Shown here one piece after another: positions 1-6,188 of a stretch of 8,560 nucleotides of DNA. The notes beneath the pieces are model-generated. The model was given only the letters and a program-made list of their open reading frames with translations, searched no databases and was not told the DNA's origin. The DNA is from an uncultured Bacteroidota bacterium (GTDB lineage Bacteria > Bacteroidota > Bacteroidia > Chitinophagales > Chitinophagaceae). The translations under genes and the position numbers were made by a program. Each line of letters opens with the position of its first letter. The stretch's first letter is position 1. The stretch spans positions 1-8,560 of the forward strand of contig CAMLEX010000171.1 of NCBI GenBank assembly GCA_946479055.1. Direction: 5' to 3'.

Positions 1-2
1 TT

Positions 3-608
3 TTTTCTTTCTTTAAATACTGGAAAATCGCCACCAAAGAATACAAGAACCTGGTAACAGGTTTGTTGTTATTTGCACTATTTAATAGCTCTGGTGTTTT
101 TCTTTTACTGAAAACAAAAGAAACGATCGGCGACGATACCATCAAAATACTGGGTAACACTTTTAACAGTGATACGATCACCATAGCAGCCTATATTTTT
201 TACAACCTGGTTTGGGCACTGGGGTCGTACCCTTTAGGTATACTTGCAGACAAAATCGGGTATAAAAAAATTTTTCTTTCGGGGTTAGTTTTGTTTGCCA
301 TCGTGTATGCTGGGTTTGCTTTTAATCCTTCTATAGCAACTATTTTTATTTTGTTTTCCGTGTATGGTTTGTTTTCCGCCGCTACTGATGGAGTATCAAA
401 AGCATGGATAACTAATACTGCTCATAATAAAAACGCTGCTACCGCTGTAGGATTTTATACATCCTGCCAGAGTGTTTGTACATTGGGAGCCAGCACCATC
501 GCCGGATTGGTATGGGAGCAACTGGGCAGTTTCTATACATTTATCAGCACTGCGGCTATAGCATTTATCGTGTTTGTTTTCTTCGTGCTGAAACTGAAAA
601 ATGAATGA
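3..608 (+). CDS. MFS transporter, C-terminal half (5' partial)
   Basis: Open reading frame running in from the left edge with no start in the window; 201 codons remain before the TGA at 606-608. The fragment shows about six hydrophobic segments, matching TM7-TM12 of a major facilitator superfamily secondary transporter of the inner membrane. The loop between the second and third segments carries GSYPLGILADKIGYKK, the repeated MFS motif A (G-x3-D-K-x-G-K/R-K). The next loop (YGLFSAATDGVSKAW) and the following TAVGFY segment are also typical of MFS permeases. A TTG at 63 is the first candidate start codon inside the fragment, but the reading frame upstream (FFKYWKIATKEYKNLVTG) continues the protein, so 63 is not the true start. 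The substrate cannot be told from this half; uptake or efflux by proton antiport are both possible. It is separated from the next gene by over 400 bp. Confidence 0.85.
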   Translation, partial: FSFFKYWKIATKEYKNLVTGLLLFALFNSSGVFLLLKTKETIGDDTIKILGNTFNSDTITIAAYIFYNLVWALGSYPLGILADKIGYKKIFLSGLVLFAIVYAGFAFNPSIATIFILFSVYGLFSAATDGVSKAWITNTAHNKNAATAVGFYTSCQSVCTLGASTIAGLVWEQLGSFYTFISTAAIAFIVFVFFVLKLKNE

Positions 609-1052
609 GTTAAGCAAGAAGTGTCCTTTATCATCAGTGTCGGTTGAGTCAATAATATTTCAGCCTTCGGTCCGGGCTAGCATCATCAAGCACTAAAACT
701 AAAATCCTAACCGCCGGATCGTCGTATTATAATTATAGTCACATAGCCCACATTTCATCCATCTCATTTATCAATTGGTGAATGAAGCCATTTGATTCAG
801 TTTGCCGCATACCTTACTTTACAGTAAAAAACAAATAGCCATGAAACATGTAATAAAGGGAGCAATACTGGCGTTCATCCTTCTCAGTGTTTGCTTCGCA
901 ATAGCCTGGACGAAACAAGCCATATGATGAAATAACAGGAAATGTAATATGGAATTCAAATATCCATGAGCAATTGCCGTTGGATGAATGAATATTGAAA
1001 GATTAAAGGCAAATGACACAATAGCATGACGACGCAACAGGTCAGCGTTTCA
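609..1052. other. Gene-poor spacer with palindromes and a decayed small ORF
   Basis: This 444-base stretch between the MFS gene and the SnoaL-like gene has no convincing full gene. It contains a GC-rich imperfect hairpin near 661-677 (AGCC...GGCT) without a clear T-run, a perfect TATAATTATA palindrome near 728-737, and an 11-bp palindrome TTTACAGTAAA at 818-828. The small ORF at 841 is listed separately. The minus-strand frame at 1037-819 is low-complexity and looks like chance. Confidence 0.5.
841..991 (+). pseudogene. Small membrane or exported peptide gene, apparently frameshifted
   Basis: An ATG at 841 opens a 28-codon frame (stop TGA 925-927). It encodes MKHVIKGAILAFILLSVC followed by FAIAWTKQAI, which is a basic N-tip plus a hydrophobic stretch typical of a signal peptide or single membrane anchor. 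Dropping one base near 919 moves the reading into frame +2, which continues as PYDEITGNVIWNSNIHEQL and PLDE to a TGA at 989-991. That would give a protein of about 49 residues with a soluble tail. Both halves look protein-like, so a single-base indel in a small gene is plausible. No family is recognised. A weak promoter could lie just upstream: a TTTG at 791-794 and TACTTTAC at 815-822, spaced 20 bp apart. It could equally be chance, since both pieces are short. Confidence 0.3.
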
Positions 1053-1436
1053 TCAGCTAACCGCATTCATTACTCCCAATTGTTCCATCAGCATCATCTG
1101 GTCGAGTATCATCCAGTGACTGATGATCTTATTGTTCTCAATTTCATAGCCAATCGCAAACGGGAGCTCCACTTTTTTTTGCGTAGGAGGAATGCCGCTT
1201 AATTCTCCTTCGTGCCGCCCCTTGACTCTTGCTTTTACTACCACCCGGTTTCCCTCAGCCGTAATTTCATCAGCAAAAATTTCATAAGCAGGAAAAACCG
1301 TATCGAAAAACTCAATATGTTCTATCAGGTGATTATCTGATAAATATTTTTCAAGGAGTTCCCTTGTTTTTTTTACACCGCTGATGGCATTGAAGTATTC
1401 AATCACCAGTTCTTTATTTTTTTGTAAGGTGTCCAT
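1053..1436 (-). CDS. SnoaL-like / ester cyclase family protein (NTF2-like fold)
   Basis: A 127-residue cytoplasmic protein, the usual size of SnoaL-like single-domain NTF2-fold proteins. The N-terminal helix (KNKELVIEYFNAISG, residues 7-20) is the first helix of the fold. The central strands hold VVVKARVKGRHEGELSGIPP (66-84), and the C-terminal strand reads ISHWMILDQMMLMEQLG (105-121). That ending (W-x3-D-x3-L/M-x2-QLG) is characteristic of the predicted ester cyclase group. His107 and Asp112 lie where catalytic or ligand-contact residues often sit. Many family members have no proven reaction, so a small hydrophobic ligand or cyclase-like role is only a family-level guess. It lies 65 bp downstream of the AraC regulator on the same strand and has its own TACATTTG box, so it may be transcribed alone, with the regulator, or both. 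The ATG at 1434-1436 has no Shine-Dalgarno sequence. Confidence 0.8.
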   Translation of the reverse strand: MDTLQKNKELVIEYFNAISGVKKTRELLEKYLSDNHLIEHIEFFDTVFPAYEIFADEITAEGNRVVVKARVKGRHEGELSGIPPTQKKVELPFAIGYEIENNKIISHWMILDQMMLMEQLGVMNAVS

Positions 1437-1450
1437 AAAAAATGTTTTAT

Positions 1451-1458
1451 CAAATGTA
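1451..1458 (-). promoter_or_regulatory. Bacteroidota-type -7 box for the SnoaL-like gene
   Basis: The minus strand reads TACATTTG, a full match to the Bacteroidota -7 consensus TAnnTTTG, 14 nt before the ATG. No clear TTTG is seen at the -33 position (GTTAAC sits about 20 bp upstream instead). The implied leader would be only about 10 nt. Confidence 0.5.
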
Positions 1459-1501
1459 CTTGCGGATTGACAGGGTTTGTTAACGCATTTGTTGCAAAGA
1501 T

Positions 1502-2371
1502 TTATTCTTTTGTTCCAGTACGATTTTTTCGTTGGATAGCTGATGGCAGAAAACCAAACATTTCTGAAAATGCTTTGGTGAAGTGACTTTGGGTTTGAAA
1601 ACCTGTTTTAAATGCCGCATCGCCTACCGAAATATCCGTTGTTTCCAATAGCTCTTTTGCTTTTTGTAAACGGATGGATTTGATGTAGGTGGCTGGCGAC
1701 TGTTGTATCAATGGTTTCAATCGCCTGAAGAGACTTGTACGGCTCATATTCATTTCCCTGTTCAGCGCCGAGGCGTCAAATAGTTCATTTTCCATATTGG
1801 CAACGATTACTGCGTTTATCTTTTGCAAAAAAGCGGCTTCCCTCGGATACATTATTGACAATTGGGCTACCAGGTTATCCGCTTTTGAAAAATGAGAACG
1901 CAACCGTTTTCGTATTTCATCATAATACTCCGGTATTATTTTTTTATTTCCGGCTTCTGCATCTTTATAATTTTTCTCCTGATCTTCTACTGGCAGATCA
2001 ACCGGCAGGCTCCATTCAAATTGTGTTTGTTTAATTTCTGTATTGCCTATTACCTTTAGCGGCTGTTTGCATGACCCGGTTATTTCGCTTACCAATGATA
2101 GGTTGATACCGGTGTTGCTTACCTGTACCTTAAATACTTTCTTTTCAATGCACGCCGCTATTGTTATAGTGTTTCCCTGTGGCGTATAACTTATGATATT
2201 ACAAATCAGGCTTGTCATATCCAGTATGATCAGGTCGGGCCGGAATAAAAGAACTAATTTTTTTCGCTGGTTAAAAGTTAACACTATGCCATGCGATTGG
2301 GCAAAAGGTTGCAACAGGTTCACCAATTGCCTCAATAGCTCAACGATATCTGTTGCAGCCGGATGGATCAT
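1502..2371 (-). CDS. AraC-family regulator with degenerate histidine-kinase ATPase-like N-terminus
   Basis: A 289-residue protein. Residues 8-124 follow the layout of a histidine-kinase HATPase domain. A linker of the type seen just after HisKA comes first (DIVELLRQLVNLLQPFAQSHG), then an N-box-like segment (Asp51...Asn58...SYTPQGNTITI), then a G1-like VSNTGIN (84-90) where Asn86 replaces the usual Asp, and a closing strand ending SLPV. The ATP lid and G2 box are missing, so ATP hydrolysis is unlikely. Residues 125-178 are a polar linker. Residues 180-283 are a two-helix-turn-helix AraC domain (ALNREMNMSRTSLFRRLKPL; VGDAAFKTGFQTQSHFTKAF; FGFLPSAIQ) of the kind ending Bacteroidota hybrid two-component regulators. 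HisKA, receiver and membrane sensor are absent. An in-frame TAG lies just upstream of the ATG, so this is the true N-terminus in the present sequence. Its most likely target is the adjacent SnoaL-like gene (inferred). Confidence 0.82.
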   Translation of the reverse strand: MIHPAATDIVELLRQLVNLLQPFAQSHGIVLTFNQRKKLVLLFRPDLIILDMTSLICNIISYTPQGNTITIAACIEKKVFKVQVSNTGINLSLVSEITGSCKQPLKVIGNTEIKQTQFEWSLPVDLPVEDQEKNYKDAEAGNKKIIPEYYDEIRKRLRSHFSKADNLVAQLSIMYPREAAFLQKINAVIVANMENELFDASALNREMNMSRTSLFRRLKPLIQQSPATYIKSIRLQKAKELLETTDISVGDAAFKTGFQTQSHFTKAFSEMFGFLPSAIQRKNRTGTKE

Positions 2372-2422
2372 AATAATTTTTGATAGCTATCCTGGGAAAT
2401 GATCTGAGTTGATTTTACTATA

Positions 2423-2439
2423 AATTAAAATTTTTAATT
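2423..2439. promoter_or_regulatory. Perfect 17-bp AT-rich palindrome upstream of the AraC gene
   Basis: AATTAAAA-T-TTTTAATT forms perfect 8-bp arms around one central base, 52 bp upstream of the AraC regulator's ATG. It could be an operator or an AT-rich promoter element. AT-rich palindromes arise easily by chance, so confidence is low. Confidence 0.3.
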
Positions 2440-2704
2440 GATTATTTAAACCAGCCGGCCAGATTGTTTATGCACGGAGAATGCGAACTCTGGAAGGTCC
2501 GTTTTGTCTCTCAGCCTTGGTGTGTGCCCGCAAAGAAAGGTTGAGTAGCCATGAGGGGTTTCTTCGCTCACTACTCCCTGGGGATAATAAACAGGTGTGT
2601 GAAGACCCGTGCCATCGTAGTGTTCAGTAAAATATAAAATCTTCAACGGTTGTCCTGATACCCCGACTCAGGATCCAAGGCTGTGGGGGTTCAAAAATTC
2701 TCAA

Positions 2705-2712
2705 TAAATTTA
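2705..2712 (+). promoter_or_regulatory. Weak -7-like box for the isomerase gene
   Basis: TAAATTTA differs from TAnnTTTG at the last base and lies 15 nt before the ATG at 2728, a spacing similar to the better boxes in this window. No TTTG is found at -33. A purine run, AAAAAAGAG, precedes the start codon. Confidence 0.3.
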
Positions 2713-2727
2713 AGATAAAAAAGAGTT

Positions 2728-3654
2728 ATGACTACTTCCAGAAGATCATTTCTCAGGAATGCTGTTGCTTCTGCTGCATCAGTTGCTGTGCTGCCTGTTC
2801 TTGACGGAGAGGAGACAAGGCCGCCCAAACCGCGGATGAAACTGAGTATTTCATCTTACTCGTACTGGCATTTCAAAGAAAAAAAATTTCCTATTGAATC
2901 TGTCATTGATGAAGCAGCAAAACTGGGTGTGGAGGGTATTGATATTCTTCACCGGCAAATGGATAGCGAAAACGAAGCCTATATCAACAAATTGAAAAGA
3001 CATGCATTTGTAAATGGCATTGCTTTTACCTGCCTTTCCATTCACCAGGGTTTTGTTTCGCCGGATAAAGAAGTTTTGCGAAAAGAGACAGAGCATACAA
3101 AAAAATGTATTGAGCTGGCAGCACAGATGGGTATTCCTTGTTTGAGATTAAATTCTGGCAGGTGGAATACCATTAAATCCTTTGATGAATTGATGAAGAA
3201 TCGCGGTGTAGAACCTGTTCTTCCGGGTTATAGCGAAAATGATGGTTTCAAATGGTGCATTGACAGCATTCAACAGTGCCTGCCCAAAGCATAAGAATAT
3301 GGCGTGTTGCTGGCATTGGAAAATCATTGGGGGCTGTGTTCCACTCCGGAAGGCCAGTTGCGCATTAAGAAAGCAATTGATTCACCCTGGCTGGGCATCC
3401 TGATGGATACCGGTAACTTTTTGGAGAACCCCTATGAAAAATTAGAAATGATTGCCCCTTATACCAATTTTGTACAGGCCAAAACTTATTATGGCGGCGG
3501 TGAATGGTATACATTAGACCTGGATTATAAAAGAATCATCGCAATACTGAATAAAGTAAATTACCAGGGCTATATTTCCCTGGAATTTGAAGGAAGAGAA
3601 GGTGCCGCTACGGGTGTTCCGAAAAGTATTGAAATGCTGAGAAAGGCAATGTGA
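2728..3654 (+). pseudogene. Tat-exported sugar phosphate isomerase/epimerase (TIM barrel) with in-frame TAA
   Basis: Residues 4-10 (SRRSFLR) plus the alanine-rich stretch that follows form a twin-arginine signal, so export of the folded protein is predicted. The rest is a xylose-isomerase-like TIM barrel (AP_endonuc_2 superfamily): KLSISSYSYWHFK at 38-50, EAAKLGVEGIDILH at 62-75, then IELAAQMGIPCLRLNSG. Codon 189 (3292-3294) is TAA, and the same frame resumes at once with EYGVLLALENHWGL, MDTGNF, VQAKTYYGGGEWYTLDLDY and GYISLEFEGRE to a TGA at 3652-3654. The second half supplies the usual metal and active-site acids (Glu198, Asp227, Glu285 by readthrough numbering). The expected text at the break is GCA-GAA-GAA, so one G-to-T change explains the stop. 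No other lesion is visible. It may be a recent nonsense mutation, a sequencing error or, less likely, readthrough. Restart at GTG 3304 would yield only a half barrel. Confidence 0.85.
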
Positions 3655-3762
3655 TTATATACAATGCGGTCTTCTTTACGAAGTATTCCCGATTTTTTTC
3701 ATCCAGCGCACAGGGATGGTATAAATAATCAGAAATGGATCAGAACAAAAACATCTCATCAT

Positions 3763-3778
3763 AAACGGCGTTCCGTTT
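3763..3778. terminator. Short hairpin between convergent genes (possible terminator)
   Basis: AAACGG-CGTT-CCGTTT forms a 6-bp stem with a 4-base loop between the convergent isomerase and racemase genes. There is no T-run on either side, so it is a weak candidate for a bidirectional terminator. Confidence 0.25.
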
Positions 3779-3812
3779 CAGATAGAAAATAAACATAAAA
3801 CAAGTACAATCT

Positions 3813-4649
3813 TTAATCAGCAATACAATATTTTACAGCAGTTTCAGCAAGGAGTTGTGCCGGGTTAACGAGATCAGCCGCCTGCATGTTCTCGTCTAAT
3901 AAAAAAGGGATCTCTGTACAGCCGGGTATAATGCCATCTGTATTTTTTGACCTCAGGTATTGTATCGCTTCCAGTGCTGTTGCACGGTCATTATTATCTT
4001 CACGGCCTTCCATTACTTTCATAATGGCTTTGTTCAGTTTTTCCTGGAGCTTATCATCGATCGTTTCAAAAGAAATACCTTCTTCCTGTAACCTGCTGGT
4101 ATAAACCCTTGGTGTCATGAATCCCAGCACACCAATCTTTTTCCATTTTCTTTTTTTCACTTCGTCCAGCGTTGCATCAATCATACTCACTACGCTGCAA
4201 CCTGCGGCCTGTTCAATTTCTTTTTGAAAAAGATGAACCCCATTGGAAGGGATTAGAAGAAAATCAACCATGGTACCTAAATTTCTGGCAACATCAAGTA
4301 AACGTGGGTCGGGCTGCCATGGAGATACAGGTATATGATTTTCGGTAAGTAATATGGGCGGGTGGCGGTAATACTGTACTACCATAGGAGGATAGCCACT
4401 GTTTTGCATGGGCGGGATAAGCTGCTGTGCCGCCTGATGTATCCGCATTTCAAGATCGATAGTAGCCTGCGGACCAAGGCCACCGAGTATACCAATCGTT
4501 TTCATAGTGGGCAGGAAATCCTTCATGAGAATATTATCTTTTCCTGGTTGCATCCTTTTTTCTGAGTTATCATTTGCGGCGCTTCTAAACCCGGTAAAAC
4601 TCACCAGGCCCATAGTGCCAACTAATGTTACTGCTTCTCTTCTGTTCAT
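3813..4649 (-). CDS. Aspartate/glutamate racemase family protein with Tat-like signal
   Basis: A 278-residue protein. The N-terminus MNRREAVTLVGTMGLVSFTG has twin arginines (3-4) and a hydrophobic core, indicating Tat-type export. The racemase domain starts near residue 49 with MKTIGILGGLGPQATIDL. Family members interconvert L- and D-amino acids with a pair of acid/base residues, usually two cysteines in PCNTAH and GCTE contexts. Here the second site is intact (IIPGCTEIPFLL, Cys244), but the first reads LLIPSNGVHLF, so Ser135 replaces cysteine. The E. coli YgeA-type racemase is known to use Thr in that position, so activity is not excluded, but substrate and direction are uncertain. It lies 26 bp after the methyltransferase on the same strand, so the two are probably co-transcribed. 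An internal Met (42 or 49) could give a cytoplasmic form, though the signal-like N-terminus argues for the ATG at 4649. An exported hydrolase or racemase acting on cell-wall amino acids is one possibility. Confidence 0.82.
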   Translation of the reverse strand: MNRREAVTLVGTMGLVSFTGFRSAANDNSEKRMQPGKDNILMKDFLPTMKTIGILGGLGPQATIDLEMRIHQAAQQLIPPMQNSGYPPMVVQYYRHPPILLTENHIPVSPWQPDPRLLDVARNLGTMVDFLLIPSNGVHLFQKEIEQAAGCSVVSMIDATLDEVKKRKWKKIGVLGFMTPRVYTSRLQEEGISFETIDDKLQEKLNKAIMKVMEGREDNNDRATALEAIQYLRSKNTDGIIPGCTEIPFLLDENMQAADLVNPAQLLAETAVKYCIAD

Positions 4650-4675
4650 TGTACTTTTAGTTATTTATTGAATGA

Positions 4676-5497
4676 TTATTTCTTTTTTGCAAACAGGATC
4701 ATCCGTCCTGAGGTTTCGCTGTCATATTCATTGAGTGCATAATCACCATATACATTCTGTACATGGAGATTGTATTTAGCCATCAGGCTTTTCAACTCAT
4801 CCAGGGAAAATTTCTTTACCTGTTCTGTAAACTCAACCGGTACTGGGGAACCGGTATTTTCTATTGTTATCTTTTTAAAAAAATATTTGTCATCGGTCCA
4901 CCGGGTAATAAAGTACCGGATACCATCATTCTCTTTTGTTTCCGCCGGTATAAGATTTTTTTCTGCACAAGTACTGTTGATATAATCCACCACCAGTGTG
5001 CCACCGGGCTTCAGTGCCTGTGCCATATTGCTGATTATTTTATCATCTTCGGCACTGGTTTTAAAATAACCGAAGCTGGTAAAAAAGCTAAATACATAGT
5101 GGAAACAATTTTTTCCAAAGGGTTCCCGCATGTCATGACAGAAAAACTTCAGGTTAGGTGTTTCACTTCTTTTAGCGATAGTTATACTGGAGGAAGCAAG
5201 GTCTAACCCCGTTACATGAAATCCTTTTGATGCCAGGTATTTACTGTGGCGGCCATTGCCACATCCTAAATCCAGGATCCGGGAACCGGGTGTTGGTTGT
5301 AATTCTTTCATCAATTCTTCGGCAAATCCAGCCGCTTCTTTTTCGTCCCGGTTGGCATACAACCGGCGATAGAAGGAAGAATCGAACCAATGTTTGAACC
5401 AGTCGCCAGGTATTTTTATTCCTGTACTATTATTTTTTGTAACGATTGTGTTTATAATCGATAGTTCGTTAGCGCTGCTGGCTGTGTCATTTTTCAT
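4676..5497 (-). CDS. Class I SAM-dependent methyltransferase
   Basis: A 273-residue cytoplasmic protein. Motif I, ILDLGCGNG (74-82), followed by RHSKYLASKGFHVTGLDLA, is the S-adenosylmethionine-binding loop and acidic strand of a Rossmann-fold methyltransferase. The later segments YVFSFFTSFGYFK, MAQALKPGGTLVVDYIN and the C-terminal strands complete the fold. The lead-in WFDSSFYRRLYANRDEKEA is typical of a common Bacteroidota family of unknown substrate. The first ~30 residues (MKNDTASSANELSIINTIV...) are an extra hydrophilic tail with no internal Met, so the ATG at 5497 is the best start. It follows the Crp/Fnr-like gene after 84 bp. That gap holds a TAGTTTTG box and an FNR/CRP-like palindrome, suggesting its own regulated promoter. 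The racemase-family gene lies 26 bp downstream. The methyl acceptor is unknown. Confidence 0.85.
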   Translation of the reverse strand: MKNDTASSANELSIINTIVTKNNSTGIKIPGDWFKHWFDSSFYRRLYANRDEKEAAGFAEELMKELQPTPGSRILDLGCGNGRHSKYLASKGFHVTGLDLASSSITIAKRSETPNLKFFCHDMREPFGKNCFHYVFSFFTSFGYFKTSAEDDKIISNMAQALKPGGTLVVDYINSTCAEKNLIPAETKENDGIRYFITRWTDDKYFFKKITIENTGSPVPVEFTEQVKKFSLDELKSLMAKYNLHVQNVYGDYALNEYDSETSGRMILFAKKK

Positions 5498-5522
5498 TGC
5501 TGTACTTTTTTTAATACAGCAA
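5497..5522. repeat. 8-bp inverted repeat abutting the methyltransferase start codon
   Basis: TTGCTGTA (5497-5504) and TACAGCAA (5515-5522) are exact reverse complements separated by 10 T/A-rich bases. The arms run from the -7 box into the first base of the ATG. In RNA this could form a hairpin over the start codon if transcription begins upstream. As DNA it could be an operator. Confidence 0.45.
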
Positions 5523-5527
5523 AACTA
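5520..5527 (-). promoter_or_regulatory. Bacteroidota-type -7 box for the methyltransferase-racemase operon
   Basis: The minus strand reads TAGTTTTG, a full match to TAnnTTTG, 22 nt before the methyltransferase ATG. No good -33 TTTG is present, which fits a promoter needing an activator. The predicted transcription start is about 5515-5516. Confidence 0.55.
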
Positions 5528-5550
5528 CCTGGAGTGACAGCATGCCTCCA

Positions 5551-5564
5551 TTGACATAGATCAA
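5551..5564. promoter_or_regulatory. FNR/CRP-like operator upstream of the methyltransferase
   Basis: TTGAC-ATAG-ATCAA matches the FNR-type palindrome TTGAT-N4-ATCAA with one mismatch. Its centre (5557.5) lies about 41-42 bp upstream of the start predicted from the -7 box, the class II activator position of Crp-family proteins. The neighbouring gene encodes such a protein. The link is inferred from position and sequence only. Confidence 0.5.
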
Positions 5565-5581
5565 GTAACAAAATAGAAGAG

Positions 5582-6163
5582 TCATTTTTTTTGCATAGCC
5601 CTGCGGCGGATACGGCTCAATGTTTCAGGCGTAATACCAAGGTAAGAGGCAAGCATATGCTGAGGTATTCGTTGAGCAATAGAAGGGTAGGTGTCAAGAA
5701 AATCATTATAACGTGTCTCTGCTGTGGAGGAAAGAGAATGAACAATGCGTTTATCTTTCGCGGCATTACGTTTTTGTATGCCGGTTTGAAAAGACGAACT
5801 ATACGCAGGTACTTTTTCCATCATGGTCATGTGTCCCTGGCGGTTGATCAATAAAACATCAGAGTCTTCAATAGCATCAATAAAAAAATGGGCCGGGCCT
5901 TTTTCCGTGGCACCACCTTTATCGCTTATCCACCAGTTTTCGGGAGCAAATTGAATAATATGTTCTTTCCCTTTATTATCGATTATATAGCTCCGCAAAA
6001 ATCCTTTGCATACAAAAGCTCCGACCTCAGCTGTATCACCTTCCCTGAGAAGAAATTCACCTTTCTTTATTGTTTTAGGCAGGAACAAGGTTTTTATCAA
6101 ACTCATGTCTTCTTCAGTAACTAAAGAATTGCGTCCTAAATATGTCTTCAATACGTCGAACAC
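5582..6163 (-). CDS. Crp/Fnr-family transcriptional regulator
   Basis: A 193-residue cytoplasmic regulator of normal family length. Residues about 18-112 form the cyclic-nucleotide-binding-type beta roll (KTIKKGEFLLREGDTAEVGAF; VCKGFLRSYIIDNKGKEHII). The C-terminal winged helix-turn-helix covers about 164-188, with IPQHMLASYLGITPETLSRI as the recognition unit. The cAMP-contact signature of true CRP is not evident, and only one cysteine (Cys52) is present, so neither an FNR-type iron-sulfur cluster nor classical cAMP sensing is supported. The ligand is unknown, as for many Bacteroidota members. The start is GTG at 6163; an out-of-frame ATG overlaps it, and no in-frame ATG lies between it and an upstream stop. 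A TATTTTTG box sits 17 nt upstream. The methyltransferase and racemase genes follow on the same strand and, through the palindrome at 5551-5564, are likely targets. Confidence 0.87.
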   Translation of the reverse strand: MFDVLKTYLGRNSLVTEEDMSLIKTLFLPKTIKKGEFLLREGDTAEVGAFVCKGFLRSYIIDNKGKEHIIQFAPENWWISDKGGATEKGPAHFFIDAIEDSDVLLINRQGHMTMMEKVPAYSSSFQTGIQKRNAAKDKRIVHSLSSTAETRYNDFLDTYPSIAQRIPQHMLASYLGITPETLSRIRRRAMQKK

Positions 6164-6180
6164 ATAATTAAATTGTAAAA

Positions 6181-6188
6181 CAAAAATA
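6181..6188 (-). promoter_or_regulatory. Bacteroidota-type -7 box for the Crp/Fnr gene
   Basis: The minus strand reads TATTTTTG, a full match to TAnnTTTG, 17 nt before the GTG start. A TTTT tract about 19 bp further upstream partly resembles the -33 element. The leader would be short, about 13 nt, with no Shine-Dalgarno sequence. Confidence 0.55.

Larger units (their letters stand above)
2372..2727. other. Divergent intergenic region, no supported gene
   Basis: This 356-base region lies between divergently oriented genes (AraC regulator on minus, isomerase on plus) and must hold both promoters. It contains the AT-rich palindrome at 2423-2439 and a weak -7-like box at 2705-2712. A 66-codon minus-strand frame at 2646-2446 begins only at TTG and has no recognisable domain. 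Bases 2665-2694 carry short tRNA-Leu-like pieces that do not build a full tRNA. Confidence 0.5.

Noticed and set aside
2446..2646. 66-codon minus-strand frame starting at TTG (KILYFTEHYDG...)
   Set aside because: No ATG or GTG start, no recognisable domain, and it sits in the divergent promoter region; probably chance or an old remnant.
2665..2694. tRNA-Leu-like pieces (GACTCAGGATC anticodon-like and TGTGGGGGTTCAA T-arm-like)
   Set aside because: The T-stem does not pair (GGGGG against ATTCT), and no acceptor stem or D-arm is found upstream, so there is no functional tRNA.
3292..3294. TAA as a reassigned or recoded sense codon
   Set aside because: Other genes here end at TAA normally (methyltransferase, exported DUF4242), so reassignment is not supported; a point mutation or error is simpler.
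5582..6163. Oxygen-sensing FNR with an iron-sulfur cluster
   Set aside because: Only one cysteine is present, whereas a 4Fe-4S FNR needs four.
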